Positions 1-5,882 of a DNA stretch of 12,473 bases are shown one piece after another; the first letter of the stretch is position 1; the number at the start of each line of letters is the position of its first letter. The notes beneath the pieces are model-generated. The model did no database searches, was not told the DNA's origin, and saw only the letters and a list, made by a program, of their open reading frames with translations. The stretch is from NCBI GenBank assembly GCA_900554625.1, contig USHP01000030.1:1-12473 (forward strand). Reading direction: 5' to 3'. A program made the translations under genes and the position numbers. This DNA comes from an uncultured Eubacteriales bacterium (lineage in GTDB: Bacteria > Bacillota > Clostridia > Oscillospirales > Oscillospiraceae).

Positions 1-66
1 TTGGGTAAATTGTCCCATATTTCGGACGGAGTCCAGGTTGTTTAACTAACACGTTCCATTTTTGAA

Positions 67-1215
67 TCAGCTGATATTTGCCAATTGCTTCAGCTGATCT
101 GCAATGTCAGTTTGCTCCCAGGGGCGGTCTGCTACGCCAAAGTGGCCGACGGCGGCAGTGGGTGCGTAGATGGGACGGCGCAGGTTCAGCTTGCGGATGA
201 TGCCGGCGGGGGTCAGGTCGCAGGTTTCCCGCAGCAGTTCGGTCATCTTCTCATCGGAAATCACACCGGTGCCGAAGCTGTCCACCCGGACGGAAACCGG
301 CTGTGCAACGCCGATGGCGTAAGCCAGCTGCACCTGTACCTGGGTTGCCAGTCCGGCAGCTACCAGGTTTTTCGCCATATACCGGGCCATGTAGGCAGCG
401 CTGCGGTCCACCTTGGTGGGGTCCTTGCCAGAGGAGGCGCCGCCGCCGTGGGAGAAGTAGCCGCCGTAGGTATCCACAATGATCTTCCGACCCGTCAGAC
501 CGGTATCACCGTTGGGGCCGCCGATGACGAACTTGCCGGTGGGATTGATGTGGATGTGGGGAACCTGGTCGATGGAGAAGCCATAGCTTTCCAGCACCGG
601 AGCGATCACAGCCTGGCGGATATACTTGCGCAGTTCGGAAATTTCAAAATCAGCGCTGTGCATGATGGACACCACCACGGTATCAATGCCCGCAACATTG
701 CCCTGCTCGTCAAATTCCACGGTGACCTGGGTCTTTCCGTCGGGGCGCAGCAGGTCGGTGGAGTGGACGCACTCGGTCAGCCGGTTGCACAGGGCACGGC
801 TCAAGGCTACCGGCAGGGGCATCAGTTCCGGAGTCTGGGTGCAGGCTCCGCCGAACATCATACCCTGGTCACCGGCGCCGCCCACTTCGTCATTGGTACC
901 CAGGGCGATATCCGCGGACTGGGTATGAATCCGGCACTGGATTTCCACGCTGTCGGCATCAAATCCGTCACCGGGGTAGACATAGCCGATCTTCCGGATG
1001 GCTTCCCGGGCAACGGCAGCGTAGTCAACCTGGGCGTTGGTGGTGATTTCGCCGCAGATCAGGCAGAAGTTGGTGGTAACCATGGTCTCACATGCCACCC
1101 GGGACTTGGGGTCCTGAGCCAGGCAGGCATCCAGAATCGCATCGGAGATGGAGTCGGCAACCTTATCAGGGTGGCCGTTGGTAACACATTCAGAGGTAAA
1201 CAGTCTTTTTTCCAT
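67..1215 (-). CDS. metK: S-adenosylmethionine synthetase (methionine adenosyltransferase)
   Basis: Cytosolic enzyme that makes S-adenosylmethionine from methionine and ATP, releasing phosphate and pyrophosphate. It has 382 residues, slightly shorter than the usual 390-400; the region before GAGDQG appears compact. Visible motifs are GHPDK (residues 14-18, ATP and metal binding), the GAGDQG signature (113-118), LRPDGKTQVTVE (156-167), INPTGKFVIGGPNGDTGLTGRK (about 223-244) and the glycine-rich GGGASSGKD (257-265). The last normally reads GGGAFSGKD, so Phe is replaced by Ser at 261. VTNGHPDK has Asn13 where most family members have Glu, and GHFGVADRPWE near the C-terminus is also unusual. The ATG at 1215 follows a GAAAGGA ribosome site (1223-1229) at 7 nt. 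It is the only minus-strand gene, and the SAM-I riboswitch upstream confirms its role and gives feedback control. The family is certain; whether the changed residues affect kinetics is unknown. No terminator is visible in the 66 bases after the stop. Confidence 0.97.
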   Translation of the reverse strand: MEKRLFTSECVTNGHPDKVADSISDAILDACLAQDPKSRVACETMVTTNFCLICGEITTNAQVDYAAVAREAIRKIGYVYPGDGFDADSVEIQCRIHTQSADIALGTNDEVGGAGDQGMMFGGACTQTPELMPLPVALSRALCNRLTECVHSTDLLRPDGKTQVTVEFDEQGNVAGIDTVVVSIMHSADFEISELRKYIRQAVIAPVLESYGFSIDQVPHIHINPTGKFVIGGPNGDTGLTGRKIIVDTYGGYFSHGGGASSGKDPTKVDRSAAYMARYMAKNLVAAGLATQVQVQLAYAIGVAQPVSVRVDSFGTGVISDEKMTELLRETCDLTPAGIIRKLNLRRPIYAPTAAVGHFGVADRPWEQTDIADQLKQLANIS

Positions 1216-1238
1216 ATTGCATTCCTTTCTGTACTTGC

Positions 1239-1259
1239 GTCACTGCCGCTGGCAGTGAC
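1239..1259 (-). other. Perfect hairpin in the metK leader, after the terminator
   Basis: GTCACTGCC and GGCAGTGAC form a perfect 9-bp stem with a 3-nt loop. It lies between the riboswitch terminator and the metK ribosome site, 9 nt upstream of GAAAGGA. No T-run follows, so it is not a terminator. It would be present only in read-through metK mRNA. A role in 5' stability or ribosome access is inference. Confidence 0.6.
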
Positions 1260-1280
1260 CACTGCGTTTGAGCACTTACA

Positions 1281-1313
1281 TAAAAAAACCGCACACCGAA
1301 GATCCGATGTGCG
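1281..1313 (-). terminator. Riboswitch-controlled intrinsic terminator of metK
   Basis: Read on the minus strand, CGCACATCGG pairs with TCGGTGTGCG (about 10 bp, loop ATCT, with G-T wobbles) and is followed by a run of seven T. Its 5' arm can alternatively pair with the sequence after the aptamer: 1298-1308 with 1317-1327, 11 bp including two wobbles. That is a clear antiterminator. SAM binding should hold the P1 helix, block this pairing and allow termination. Confidence 0.9.
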
Positions 1314-1323
1314 TATATCGAAT

Positions 1324-1418
1324 CCTCATCTTTCGTTTGCCGCCGGATTTGGCACCTTTTCCTTTCGGACAGGTTGCCGGGTTTCATCGGGCCGTTCCCT
1401 CCACCGCTCTTGATAAGG
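1324..1418 (-). promoter_or_regulatory. SAM-I riboswitch (S-box) aptamer
   Basis: Minus-strand RNA carries the S-box core in order: CTTATCAAGAG, GGTGGAGGGA, GATGAAACCCGGCAACC, GGTGCCAAATCC and GAAAGATGAGG. The P1 helix pairs 1412-1418 with 1324-1330 (7 bp with one G-T wobble). A terminator follows directly, and the gene controlled is metK, a textbook target of this class. High SAM should switch metK off by premature termination. This is recognised by conserved sequence and is very unlikely to be anything else. Confidence 0.95.
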
Positions 1419-1441
1419 CTTGTATGCAATTTTCATGCTCT

Positions 1442-1469
1442 ATTGTACTCATTTTTCCCCAAATGTCAA
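1442..1469 (-). promoter_or_regulatory. Sigma-A promoter of metK
   Basis: On the minus strand TTGACA (1464-1469, perfect -35) is followed after 16 nt by TACAAT (1442-1447, 5/6 match to the -10). Transcription would start near 1435, about 17 nt before the riboswitch aptamer. Confidence 0.8.
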
Positions 1470-1523
1470 CAACTTTTTCGGCAATTTTCGCTCCAAAATA
1501 TTCACAATTCTGATATAGATTTT

Positions 1524-1552
1524 TTTCCATTTTGCTGGTAGAATGTTATAAA
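1524..1552 (+). promoter_or_regulatory. Possible promoter of the rhomboid-like gene
   Basis: TTTCCA (1524-1529) and TATAAA (1547-1552) are spaced 17 nt apart, upstream of the AGGAG ribosome site at 1561-1565. The -35 is weak (4/6). The site is divergent from the metK promoter, and the two do not overlap. Confidence 0.4.
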
Positions 1553-1574
1553 TGCTTTTTAGGAGTTGAGTTTT

Positions 1575-2444
1575 TTGAAGAATCTACGTAGGCAGTTTGA
1601 CCTTTTCTGTTACCGCAACCGGAACAAAGGCATTCCCAACCTGATGCTCTACATTGTGCTGGGCACCGCCGTGGTGTATGTGATGAGCCAGATGTCCAGA
1701 AATCCCTTTCTGTATAATCTGCTGTATTTTGACCGGGAACTGATCCTGCGGGGCCAGGTTTGGCGGCTGATTACCTATCCGCTGACTTATAATGCAGGTC
1801 CTTTGCTGCTGACAGCCATTTCCCTGCTGTGCTATTATTCCCTGGGACGAGCCATGGAAAACATCTGGGGCACCCTGCGGTTCAACCTGTTCTATCTGAC
1901 CGGTGTGGTCATGATGGACGTGTACTGCATGATCTTCGGTGGCTACGCCAGCGTGACGTATCTGAACCTGAGCCTGTTTTTAAGCTATGCCACGCTGTAT
2001 CCTGACAGCCAGTTTTTGCTCTTTTTCATCATTCCCATCAAAGCCTGGATTTTCGCCCTGTTTGATCTGGTCATCGTTTTGATTGACCTGGTCAGCCTCC
2101 CCTTCCCGTATAATCTGTTCTCCGTGATTTCTCTTGCCAACTATTTCCTGTTCTTCGGCAAAGATGTCCTGAACGTCATTCCCATGTCCTGGCGGGCCAA
2201 TGCCCGGCGGGCTTTCCGCAAGGCTGCCCCTTCTAACAACAAGAAGGCCAAAGTCATTTCCTTTGACGCCGGCTCTTACGAAGCCAGCCACGCAGCCCCC
2301 AAGGCGCCCTATACCCACCGCTGCACCGTCTGCGGACGCACCGACATCAGCAACCCCGAGCTGGAGTTCCGTTACTGCTCCCGGTGTAAAGGCTACTACT
2401 GCTACTGTCAGGATCACATCAACAATCATGTGCACATTCAGTAA
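1575..2444 (+). CDS. Rhomboid-like membrane protein with C-terminal zinc-binding tail, probably not a protease
   Basis: A 289-residue membrane protein of unknown role. I place the start at TTG 1575, because AGGAG (1561-1565) lies 9 nt upstream; the in-frame TTG at 1566 touches that site and is too close. About six hydrophobic segments fill residues 22-195. Rhomboid-fold hallmarks are visible: ILRGQVWRLITYPL (57-70) and LGRAMENIWGTLRFNLFYLTG (90-110). Where active rhomboids carry the serine motif GxSG this protein has TYLNLSLFLSYATLYPD (128-144), and no histidine is seen in the later helices, so the catalytic dyad appears missing. A basic linker (207-229) leads to a cytosolic-looking tail with C250/C253, C268/C271, C276, C278, H281, H285 and H287, likely a zinc-binding module. 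It stands alone between a divergent metK and a strong terminator. The fold is likely; the function is unknown. Confidence 0.8.
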   Translation: MKNLRRQFDLFCYRNRNKGIPNLMLYIVLGTAVVYVMSQMSRNPFLYNLLYFDRELILRGQVWRLITYPLTYNAGPLLLTAISLLCYYSLGRAMENIWGTLRFNLFYLTGVVMMDVYCMIFGGYASVTYLNLSLFLSYATLYPDSQFLLFFIIPIKAWIFALFDLVIVLIDLVSLPFPYNLFSVISLANYFLFFGKDVLNVIPMSWRANARRAFRKAAPSNNKKAKVISFDAGSYEASHAAPKAPYTHRCTVCGRTDISNPELEFRYCSRCKGYYCYCQDHINNHVHIQ

Positions 2445-2450
2445 GTTCTA

Positions 2451-2490
2451 CCCAGGCATCAGCCCTTTCGGCGGATGCCTGGGCTTTTTC
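2451..2490 (+). terminator. Intrinsic terminator after the rhomboid-like gene
   Basis: CCCAGGCATC (2451-2460) pairs perfectly with GATGCCTGGG (2474-2483). A small inner GCC/GGC stem sits in the loop, and CTTTTTC follows. It lies 6 nt after the stop codon and separates this gene from the SSB-like gene. Confidence 0.9.
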
Positions 2491-2563
2491 CTGCTCTGCT
2501 GAAGTTCTGTTTGCCCCGGGCGTGCATAGGATGTTCCATACATCTGTTGCTTGAGGTGGTACA

Positions 2564-3166
2564 ATGGAACACATTGCAAATCAAATCACCCTCCGGGGTT
2601 CCCTGGCTTCCCTGCCCCAGTTTTCCCATGAAAATCATGGACGCCGCTTTTTTCGCTTCTTCCTGGAAGTGCCCCGTCTGTCCGGAGCGGTGGATACCCT
2701 GCCGGTGATTGCGGAAGAGAGCATTCTGAACCAGGCGGATCTGTCCAACGGCGCCATGCTGACGGTTACCGGTCAGATTCGCTCCCACAACATCCGCAGC
2801 GACGGACGGCGGCATCTGCTGATTTTCGTCTTTCCTTCCTCCATTGTCTGTGAAGATGGTGAACCCATCAATGAAGTGACTTTGGAAGGCCCCTTATGTC
2901 GGGAACCTACTTATCGCCGTACCCCTCTGGGGAGGGAAATCTGCGATATTATGCTGGCAGTTCCCCGGGCATTCCAGCGGGCGGATTACCTGCCCTGCAT
3001 TCTCTGGGGCCGGACTGCGCTGGATGCCTCCCAATGCCACACCCGGGACCGCATCCGAATCTGTGGTCGGCTGCAAAGCCGAATTTACACCAAAGTCACG
3101 GAATCCGGCAGTGAAGAACGCACCGCCTACGAAATTTCCGCACTGAGCGCGGAATTTCCGGAATAA
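2564..3166 (+). CDS. SSB-like protein with two OB-fold domains
   Basis: A 200-residue predicted cytosolic single-stranded-DNA-binding protein. The C-terminal half (about 100-197) is clearly SSB-like: VTLEGPLCREPTYRRTPLGREI, then CDIMLAVPRAF, ADYLPCILWGRTA and IRICGRLQSRIYTKV match the strand order of an OB fold (compare the FIPCVAWGKTAE region of SSB). The N-terminal half (about 6-95; QITLRGSLASLPQFSHENHG, RFFRFFLEV, LTVTGQIRSHN) repeats the same pattern, suggesting two OB folds in one chain. It lacks the acidic, phenylalanine-ended tail by which housekeeping SSB recruits partners, so it is probably an accessory paralog rather than the essential SSB. The ATG follows GAGGTGG (2553-2559) after 4 nt. 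No terminator is convincing after it; nth follows 82 nt downstream from its own promoter. Fold assignment is good; the nucleic acid target is inferred. Confidence 0.82.
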   Translation: MEHIANQITLRGSLASLPQFSHENHGRRFFRFFLEVPRLSGAVDTLPVIAEESILNQADLSNGAMLTVTGQIRSHNIRSDGRRHLLIFVFPSSIVCEDGEPINEVTLEGPLCREPTYRRTPLGREICDIMLAVPRAFQRADYLPCILWGRTALDASQCHTRDRIRICGRLQSRIYTKVTESGSEERTAYEISALSAEFPE

Positions 3167-3187
3167 GGCGCTTAGCTGACTTTTTTG

Positions 3188-3216
3188 TTGTCACAGTGGG
3201 ATTTTCATGGTATATT
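3188..3216 (+). promoter_or_regulatory. Promoter of nth
   Basis: TTGTCA (3188-3193) and TATATT (3211-3216) are separated by exactly 17 nt, each 5/6 to the sigma-A consensus. They lie just upstream of the ribosome site AAAGGA (3234-3239) of nth. Confidence 0.65.
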
Positions 3217-3248
3217 GGTAGCAGAATCAGAAAAAAGGACTGGCCCTT

Positions 3249-3875
3249 ATGAAACAGAACGTAAGTGAAATTATCCAAATCATGAAAGACCGCTATCCCG
3301 AGGCTCCCTGCGCATTGCACTACAGCAAAGACTATGAGCTGATGATTGCTGTGCGGCTGTCCGCCCAGTGCACCGATGCCCGGGTGAATCTGGTAACGCC
3401 GGCACTGTTTGCCGCCTACCCCACCCTGGAGGCCATGGCTGGGGCGGACATTGCCCATGTGGAGCAGCTGGTGCATTCCTGCGGATTTTACAAGCACAAG
3501 GCCCGTGACATTGTTCTGGCCTGCCAAATGCTGCTCAGCGACTATGGCGGAGTAGTTCCCGGAACCATGGAGCAGCTGCTGAAGCTTCCCGGTGTGGGCC
3601 GGAAAACTGCCAATCTGCTGCTGGGTGATCTGTACCGGGTTCCCGGCAGTGTGGTTTGCGACACCCACTGCATTCGCATCTGCGGACGGCTGGGTCTTTC
3701 CCAGGGAAAGGACCCGGAAAAGGTGGAAACCCAGCTGCGGAAGATTCTACCGCCGGAAGAAAGCTCTGACTTCTGCCACCGGATCGTGCTGTTCGGCCGG
3801 GACTGCTGTACCGCCCGGAACCCAAGCTGTGACCAGTGTCCGCTGACCATGTACTGCAAAGAATTCAATCCCTGA
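3249..3875 (+). CDS. nth: Endonuclease III, DNA glycosylase/AP lyase
   Basis: Base-excision-repair enzyme that removes oxidised pyrimidines and nicks the abasic site by beta-elimination. Its 208 residues match the family (E. coli Nth is 211). Visible features are LSAQCTD (37-43, substrate pocket Gln40), the helix-hairpin-helix LPGVGRKTAN (113-122) with catalytic Lys119, the catalytic Asp138 in CDTHCIRI, and a C-terminal 4Fe-4S motif with cysteines 187, 194, 197 and 203 in the canonical C-x6-C-x2-C-x5-C spacing. All key residues are present, so it should be active. The ATG follows AAAGGA at 9 nt. MutY is excluded by length and by the Lys plus Asp pair. The CDTHC variant around the catalytic Asp (usually VDTHV) is the only notable difference. 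Confidence 0.96.
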   Translation: MKQNVSEIIQIMKDRYPEAPCALHYSKDYELMIAVRLSAQCTDARVNLVTPALFAAYPTLEAMAGADIAHVEQLVHSCGFYKHKARDIVLACQMLLSDYGGVVPGTMEQLLKLPGVGRKTANLLLGDLYRVPGSVVCDTHCIRICGRLGLSQGKDPEKVETQLRKILPPEESSDFCHRIVLFGRDCCTARNPSCDQCPLTMYCKEFNP

Positions 3876-3886
3876 TGTTCTTCTTT

Positions 3887-3919
3887 CCCCCTTGTCTGCA
3901 TAGGATGTGGACAAGGGGG
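3887..3919 (+). other. Inverted repeat covering the flippase ribosome site
   Basis: CCCCCTTGTC (3887-3896) is the perfect complement of GACAAGGGGG (3910-3919), with a 13-nt loop. It begins 11 nt after the nth stop. Only GGATTTCTTT follows, so it is a poor intrinsic terminator. The 3' arm is most of the AAGGGGGGG ribosome site used by the next gene, so the hairpin would hide that site. It may act as a weak terminator for nth, a translational brake for the flippase gene, or both. Confidence 0.6.
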
Positions 3920-3927
3920 GGATTTCT

Positions 3928-5418
3928 TTGCCCAAAACACTTCCCATTTTCTATTCAGCCCTGCTGCTCACCGGGGTGAACCTGCTGCTGCGGCTGGTGG
4001 GGACAACCTTCCAGGTCTATCTGTCTGCCACCCTGGGAGCCGCCGGAATCGGCCTGCTGCAGCTGACCATGTCCGTTGGGAGCCTGGCCATGGTTGCCGG
4101 TATGGCAGGCATCCGCACCGCCTCCATGTATCTGACCGCAGAAGAACTGGGGCGGAAAAAGCCGGAAAATATCACCTGGGTGCTGTCCGGCTGCTTTTTA
4201 TACAGCATTGCTTTCAGTGGAAGCATTGCCGCGCTTCTTTACAGCTTCGCTCCCCAGATCGCCCGGTACTGGATCGGGGACATGAGAACCCTGGGAGCTC
4301 TGCGCCTGTTCGCGGCGTTTCTGCCAGTTACCTGTCTGTGCGGGGTGATGACCGGATACTTTACCGCTGCCAACCGGATCGGCACGCTGGCGGCCGTGGA
4401 AGTGGCAGAGCAGCTTTGCTCCGTGGCTGTAACCATGCTGGCACTGACCTTCTGGGCTGGCAGCGACGCTGGACGAGCCTGCCAAAGTGTGGTTTTCGGC
4501 GGCAGTGCCGGGGGCGTTCTGACACTGTCTTGTCTGGTTCTGCTGCGGCTCCGGGAACCTAGGCCTTTCGGACCCCGGATTCCCGTAGGATATCGTCTGG
4601 CCCAAACAGCCCTGCCCCTGGCGTTGGCGGATGTACTGAAATCCGGGATCACCACCATGGAGAACCTGATGGTTCCCCGGCGGCTGTCCCTGAATCTGAA
4701 CATTGCCGATCCGCTGGCTGCCTTTGGCTGCCTGAGCGGCATGGTGTTTCCCATTCTCATGTTTCCGGCGTGTATTATATTCGGCCTGGCGGAGCTGCTG
4801 ATTCCGGAGCTGGCCCGGTGCGCCGCAGCCGGAAGTGAAAAACGGATCTCTTACTTGGTGCACCGGAGTCTGAAGGTTACCATGCTTTACGGAATGCTGT
4901 TCTGCGGTCTGATGTTCCTACTGGCGAATCCTCTGTGCATGGCACTGTATCACAATCCGGAGGCCGGACAAACCCTGCGCCTATATGCACTGCTGGTGCC
5001 CATGCTATACTGCGATGCCATTACCGACGCCATGACCAAGGGGTTGGGTCAGCAGAAAGCCTGTGTCCGCTACAACATCACCACCTCCGCTATGGATGTG
5101 CTGTTTCTGTACTTCCTGCTGCCGGTATATGGAATGGAAGGGTATTTCGCCAGTTTTCTGATTACCCATCTGATCAACTTCCTGCTGAGTTTACGGCGGC
5201 TATTGAAAATCACCGGAGAACACATTTCCTTCTCCACACCCACCCTGGCCCTGGCTGCTGTAATTGCTTCCGTTTGGGGTGCTTCTCTGGTTTCTCAGCC
5301 CATTGCCCAGGGCGCAGCCTATGTAGGTCTTTTGGGAAGCCTGCTGTATCTGTTTCATGTAATTGGGCGGGAGGATCTGAAATGGGTCAGAGGATTGATT
5401 GGCGGGAAAATCGCATAA
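3928..5418 (+). CDS. SpoVB-like MOP-superfamily flippase (polysaccharide biosynthesis/stage V sporulation protein B family)
   Basis: A polytopic inner-membrane protein of about 496 residues with roughly 12-14 hydrophobic helices along its whole length. The N-terminal LPKTLPIFYSALLLTGVNLLLR, then TFQVYLSATLGAAGIGLLQL and GMAGIRTASMYLTAEE, are typical of SpoVB/MurJ-like oligosaccharidyl-lipid flippases. These move lipid-linked sugar precursors across the membrane for cell wall, cortex or surface polysaccharide synthesis. I choose TTG 3928 because the G-rich ribosome site at 3913-3921 is 6 nt upstream; an in-frame GTG at 3907 would add 7 residues but has no usable site. It stands alone, without a sugar-transferase cluster, which fits a SpoVB-type role better than a capsule exporter. 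A MATE drug pump is a less likely alternative. Substrate unknown. No convincing terminator follows. Confidence 0.85.
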   Translation: MPKTLPIFYSALLLTGVNLLLRLVGTTFQVYLSATLGAAGIGLLQLTMSVGSLAMVAGMAGIRTASMYLTAEELGRKKPENITWVLSGCFLYSIAFSGSIAALLYSFAPQIARYWIGDMRTLGALRLFAAFLPVTCLCGVMTGYFTAANRIGTLAAVEVAEQLCSVAVTMLALTFWAGSDAGRACQSVVFGGSAGGVLTLSCLVLLRLREPRPFGPRIPVGYRLAQTALPLALADVLKSGITTMENLMVPRRLSLNLNIADPLAAFGCLSGMVFPILMFPACIIFGLAELLIPELARCAAAGSEKRISYLVHRSLKVTMLYGMLFCGLMFLLANPLCMALYHNPEAGQTLRLYALLVPMLYCDAITDAMTKGLGQQKACVRYNITTSAMDVLFLYFLLPVYGMEGYFASFLITHLINFLLSLRRLLKITGEHISFSTPTLALAAVIASVWGASLVSQPIAQGAAYVGLLGSLLYLFHVIGREDLKWVRGLIGGKIA

Positions 5419-5473
5419 GGCCTTCCCTATTTGCCTGGAGGAAATATACATATAGGTGAACTTTTCTCAGATT

Positions 5474-5495
5474 TATTATCAAATATGCGATAATA
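5474..5495. other. AT-rich inverted repeat between flippase gene and lysine leader
   Basis: TATTATC (5474-5480) and GATAATA (5489-5495) form a 7-bp perfect inverted repeat with an 8-nt spacer, 33-55 nt upstream of the riboswitch promoter. No T-run follows, so it is not a normal terminator. It could be a regulator site or mere AT-rich noise. Nothing else stands out between 5419 and 5527. Confidence 0.25.
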
Positions 5496-5527
5496 TGCAC
5501 AAAGTTCTAAAAAAATTCATTTTTCTG

Positions 5528-5556
5528 TTGACAGCACCGGATTGCAGTGGTATCAT
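5528..5556 (+). promoter_or_regulatory. Promoter of the lysine-riboswitch transport operon
   Basis: TTGACA (5528-5533, perfect -35) and TATCAT (5551-5556, 5/6) are separated by 17 nt. Transcription should begin near 5563, about 10-15 nt before the riboswitch aptamer. A small palindrome, TCCAAT-AA-ATTGGA (5557-5570), straddles the expected start site. Confidence 0.85.
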
Positions 5557-5572
5557 TCCAATAAATTGGATC

Positions 5573-5742
5573 GCTTAGATAGAGGCGCGAGGTTCATCAG
5601 TACCATCCGGCAAGGCCAGGCAGCCGTCGGGAGGGAAAGGGGACATCGCCGAAGTGTTTCGCAGCTGCCTGGCTGTGGGATGCTGGGTCGTCGGGAAATA
5701 CCCGCCGGACTGTCACAAGACTTTGTGAAGCGCTATCGATGG
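5573..5742 (+). promoter_or_regulatory. Lysine riboswitch (L-box) aptamer
   Basis: The conserved L-box elements occur in order: GATAGAGGCGCGA (5578-5590), AGTA (5599-5602), GAAAGGGGACATCGCCGAAG (5635-5654), GCTGG (5682-5686), GGACTGTCAC (5707-5716) and AGCGCTATC (5729-5737). P1 pairs GATAG (5578-5582) with CTATC (5733-5737). An intrinsic terminator follows 35 nt later, and the operon downstream is an amino acid importer. This is the standard arrangement in which lysine excess shuts off lysine uptake or synthesis. It was recognised by eye against the B. subtilis lysC leader pattern. Confidence 0.93.
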
Positions 5743-5776
5743 CAGTCGGGATATGACCTGTTATTCCGCCTTACCC

Positions 5777-5811
5777 ATGGACCGCTTACCAAAGCGGTCC
5801 ATTTTGTTTTT
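5777..5811 (+). terminator. Terminator controlled by the lysine riboswitch
   Basis: ATGGACCGCTT (5777-5787) pairs perfectly with AAGCGGTCCAT (5792-5802) around the loop ACCA, followed by TTTTGTTTTT. The 3' arm AAGCGGTCC can instead pair with GGATCGCTT (5568-5576) at the start of the leader, nine pairs with one wobble. That is a candidate antiterminator for the low-lysine state. Confidence 0.92.
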
Positions 5812-5838
5812 CACCAGTGTCCGGCACTCTGGTGAAAA
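5808..5838 (+). other. Second hairpin immediately after the lysine terminator
   Basis: TTTTCACCAG (5808-5817) pairs perfectly with CTGGTGAAAA (5829-5838), and an inner GTG/CAC may extend it. The 5' arm uses the end of the terminator T-run, so it can form only in read-through RNA. It ends 31 nt before the ribosome site of the binding-protein gene. Confidence 0.6.
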
Positions 5839-5882
5839 GCAAGGGATTTTGCCGGGAATATACGTTGAGAAAGGTGAAAAAA

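Noticed and set aside
24..34. Small palindrome GGAC-GGA-GTCC downstream of metK, as a possible metK terminator
   Set aside because: A 4-bp stem without a T-run on the minus strand is too weak; the real terminator may lie before position 1.
85..1413. A 442-codon open frame on the plus strand opposite metK
   Set aside because: It is the antisense of a certain metK gene and of the SAM riboswitch. Its translation is low-complexity (rich in Gly, His, Val and Gln), it has no ribosome site, and it arises from GC-biased third codon positions.
3140..3190. A possible terminator after the SSB-like gene (AGCGC ... GCGCT followed by six T)
   Set aside because: The stem is only 5 bp with a long loop, and the T-run is about 10 nt away, so it is not a convincing intrinsic terminator.
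2523..3908. An exact 12-mer, TGCATAGGATGT, at 2523-2534 and 3897-3908, both shortly upstream of gene starts
   Set aside because: A few exact 12-mer pairs are expected by chance in a window of this size, and the two contexts have nothing else in common.
5542..5835. A 97-codon open frame starting in the lysine leader
   Set aside because: It lies on the riboswitch aptamer and terminator, its start has no Shine-Dalgarno sequence, and the RNA structure explains the conservation. I do not consider it a leader peptide.
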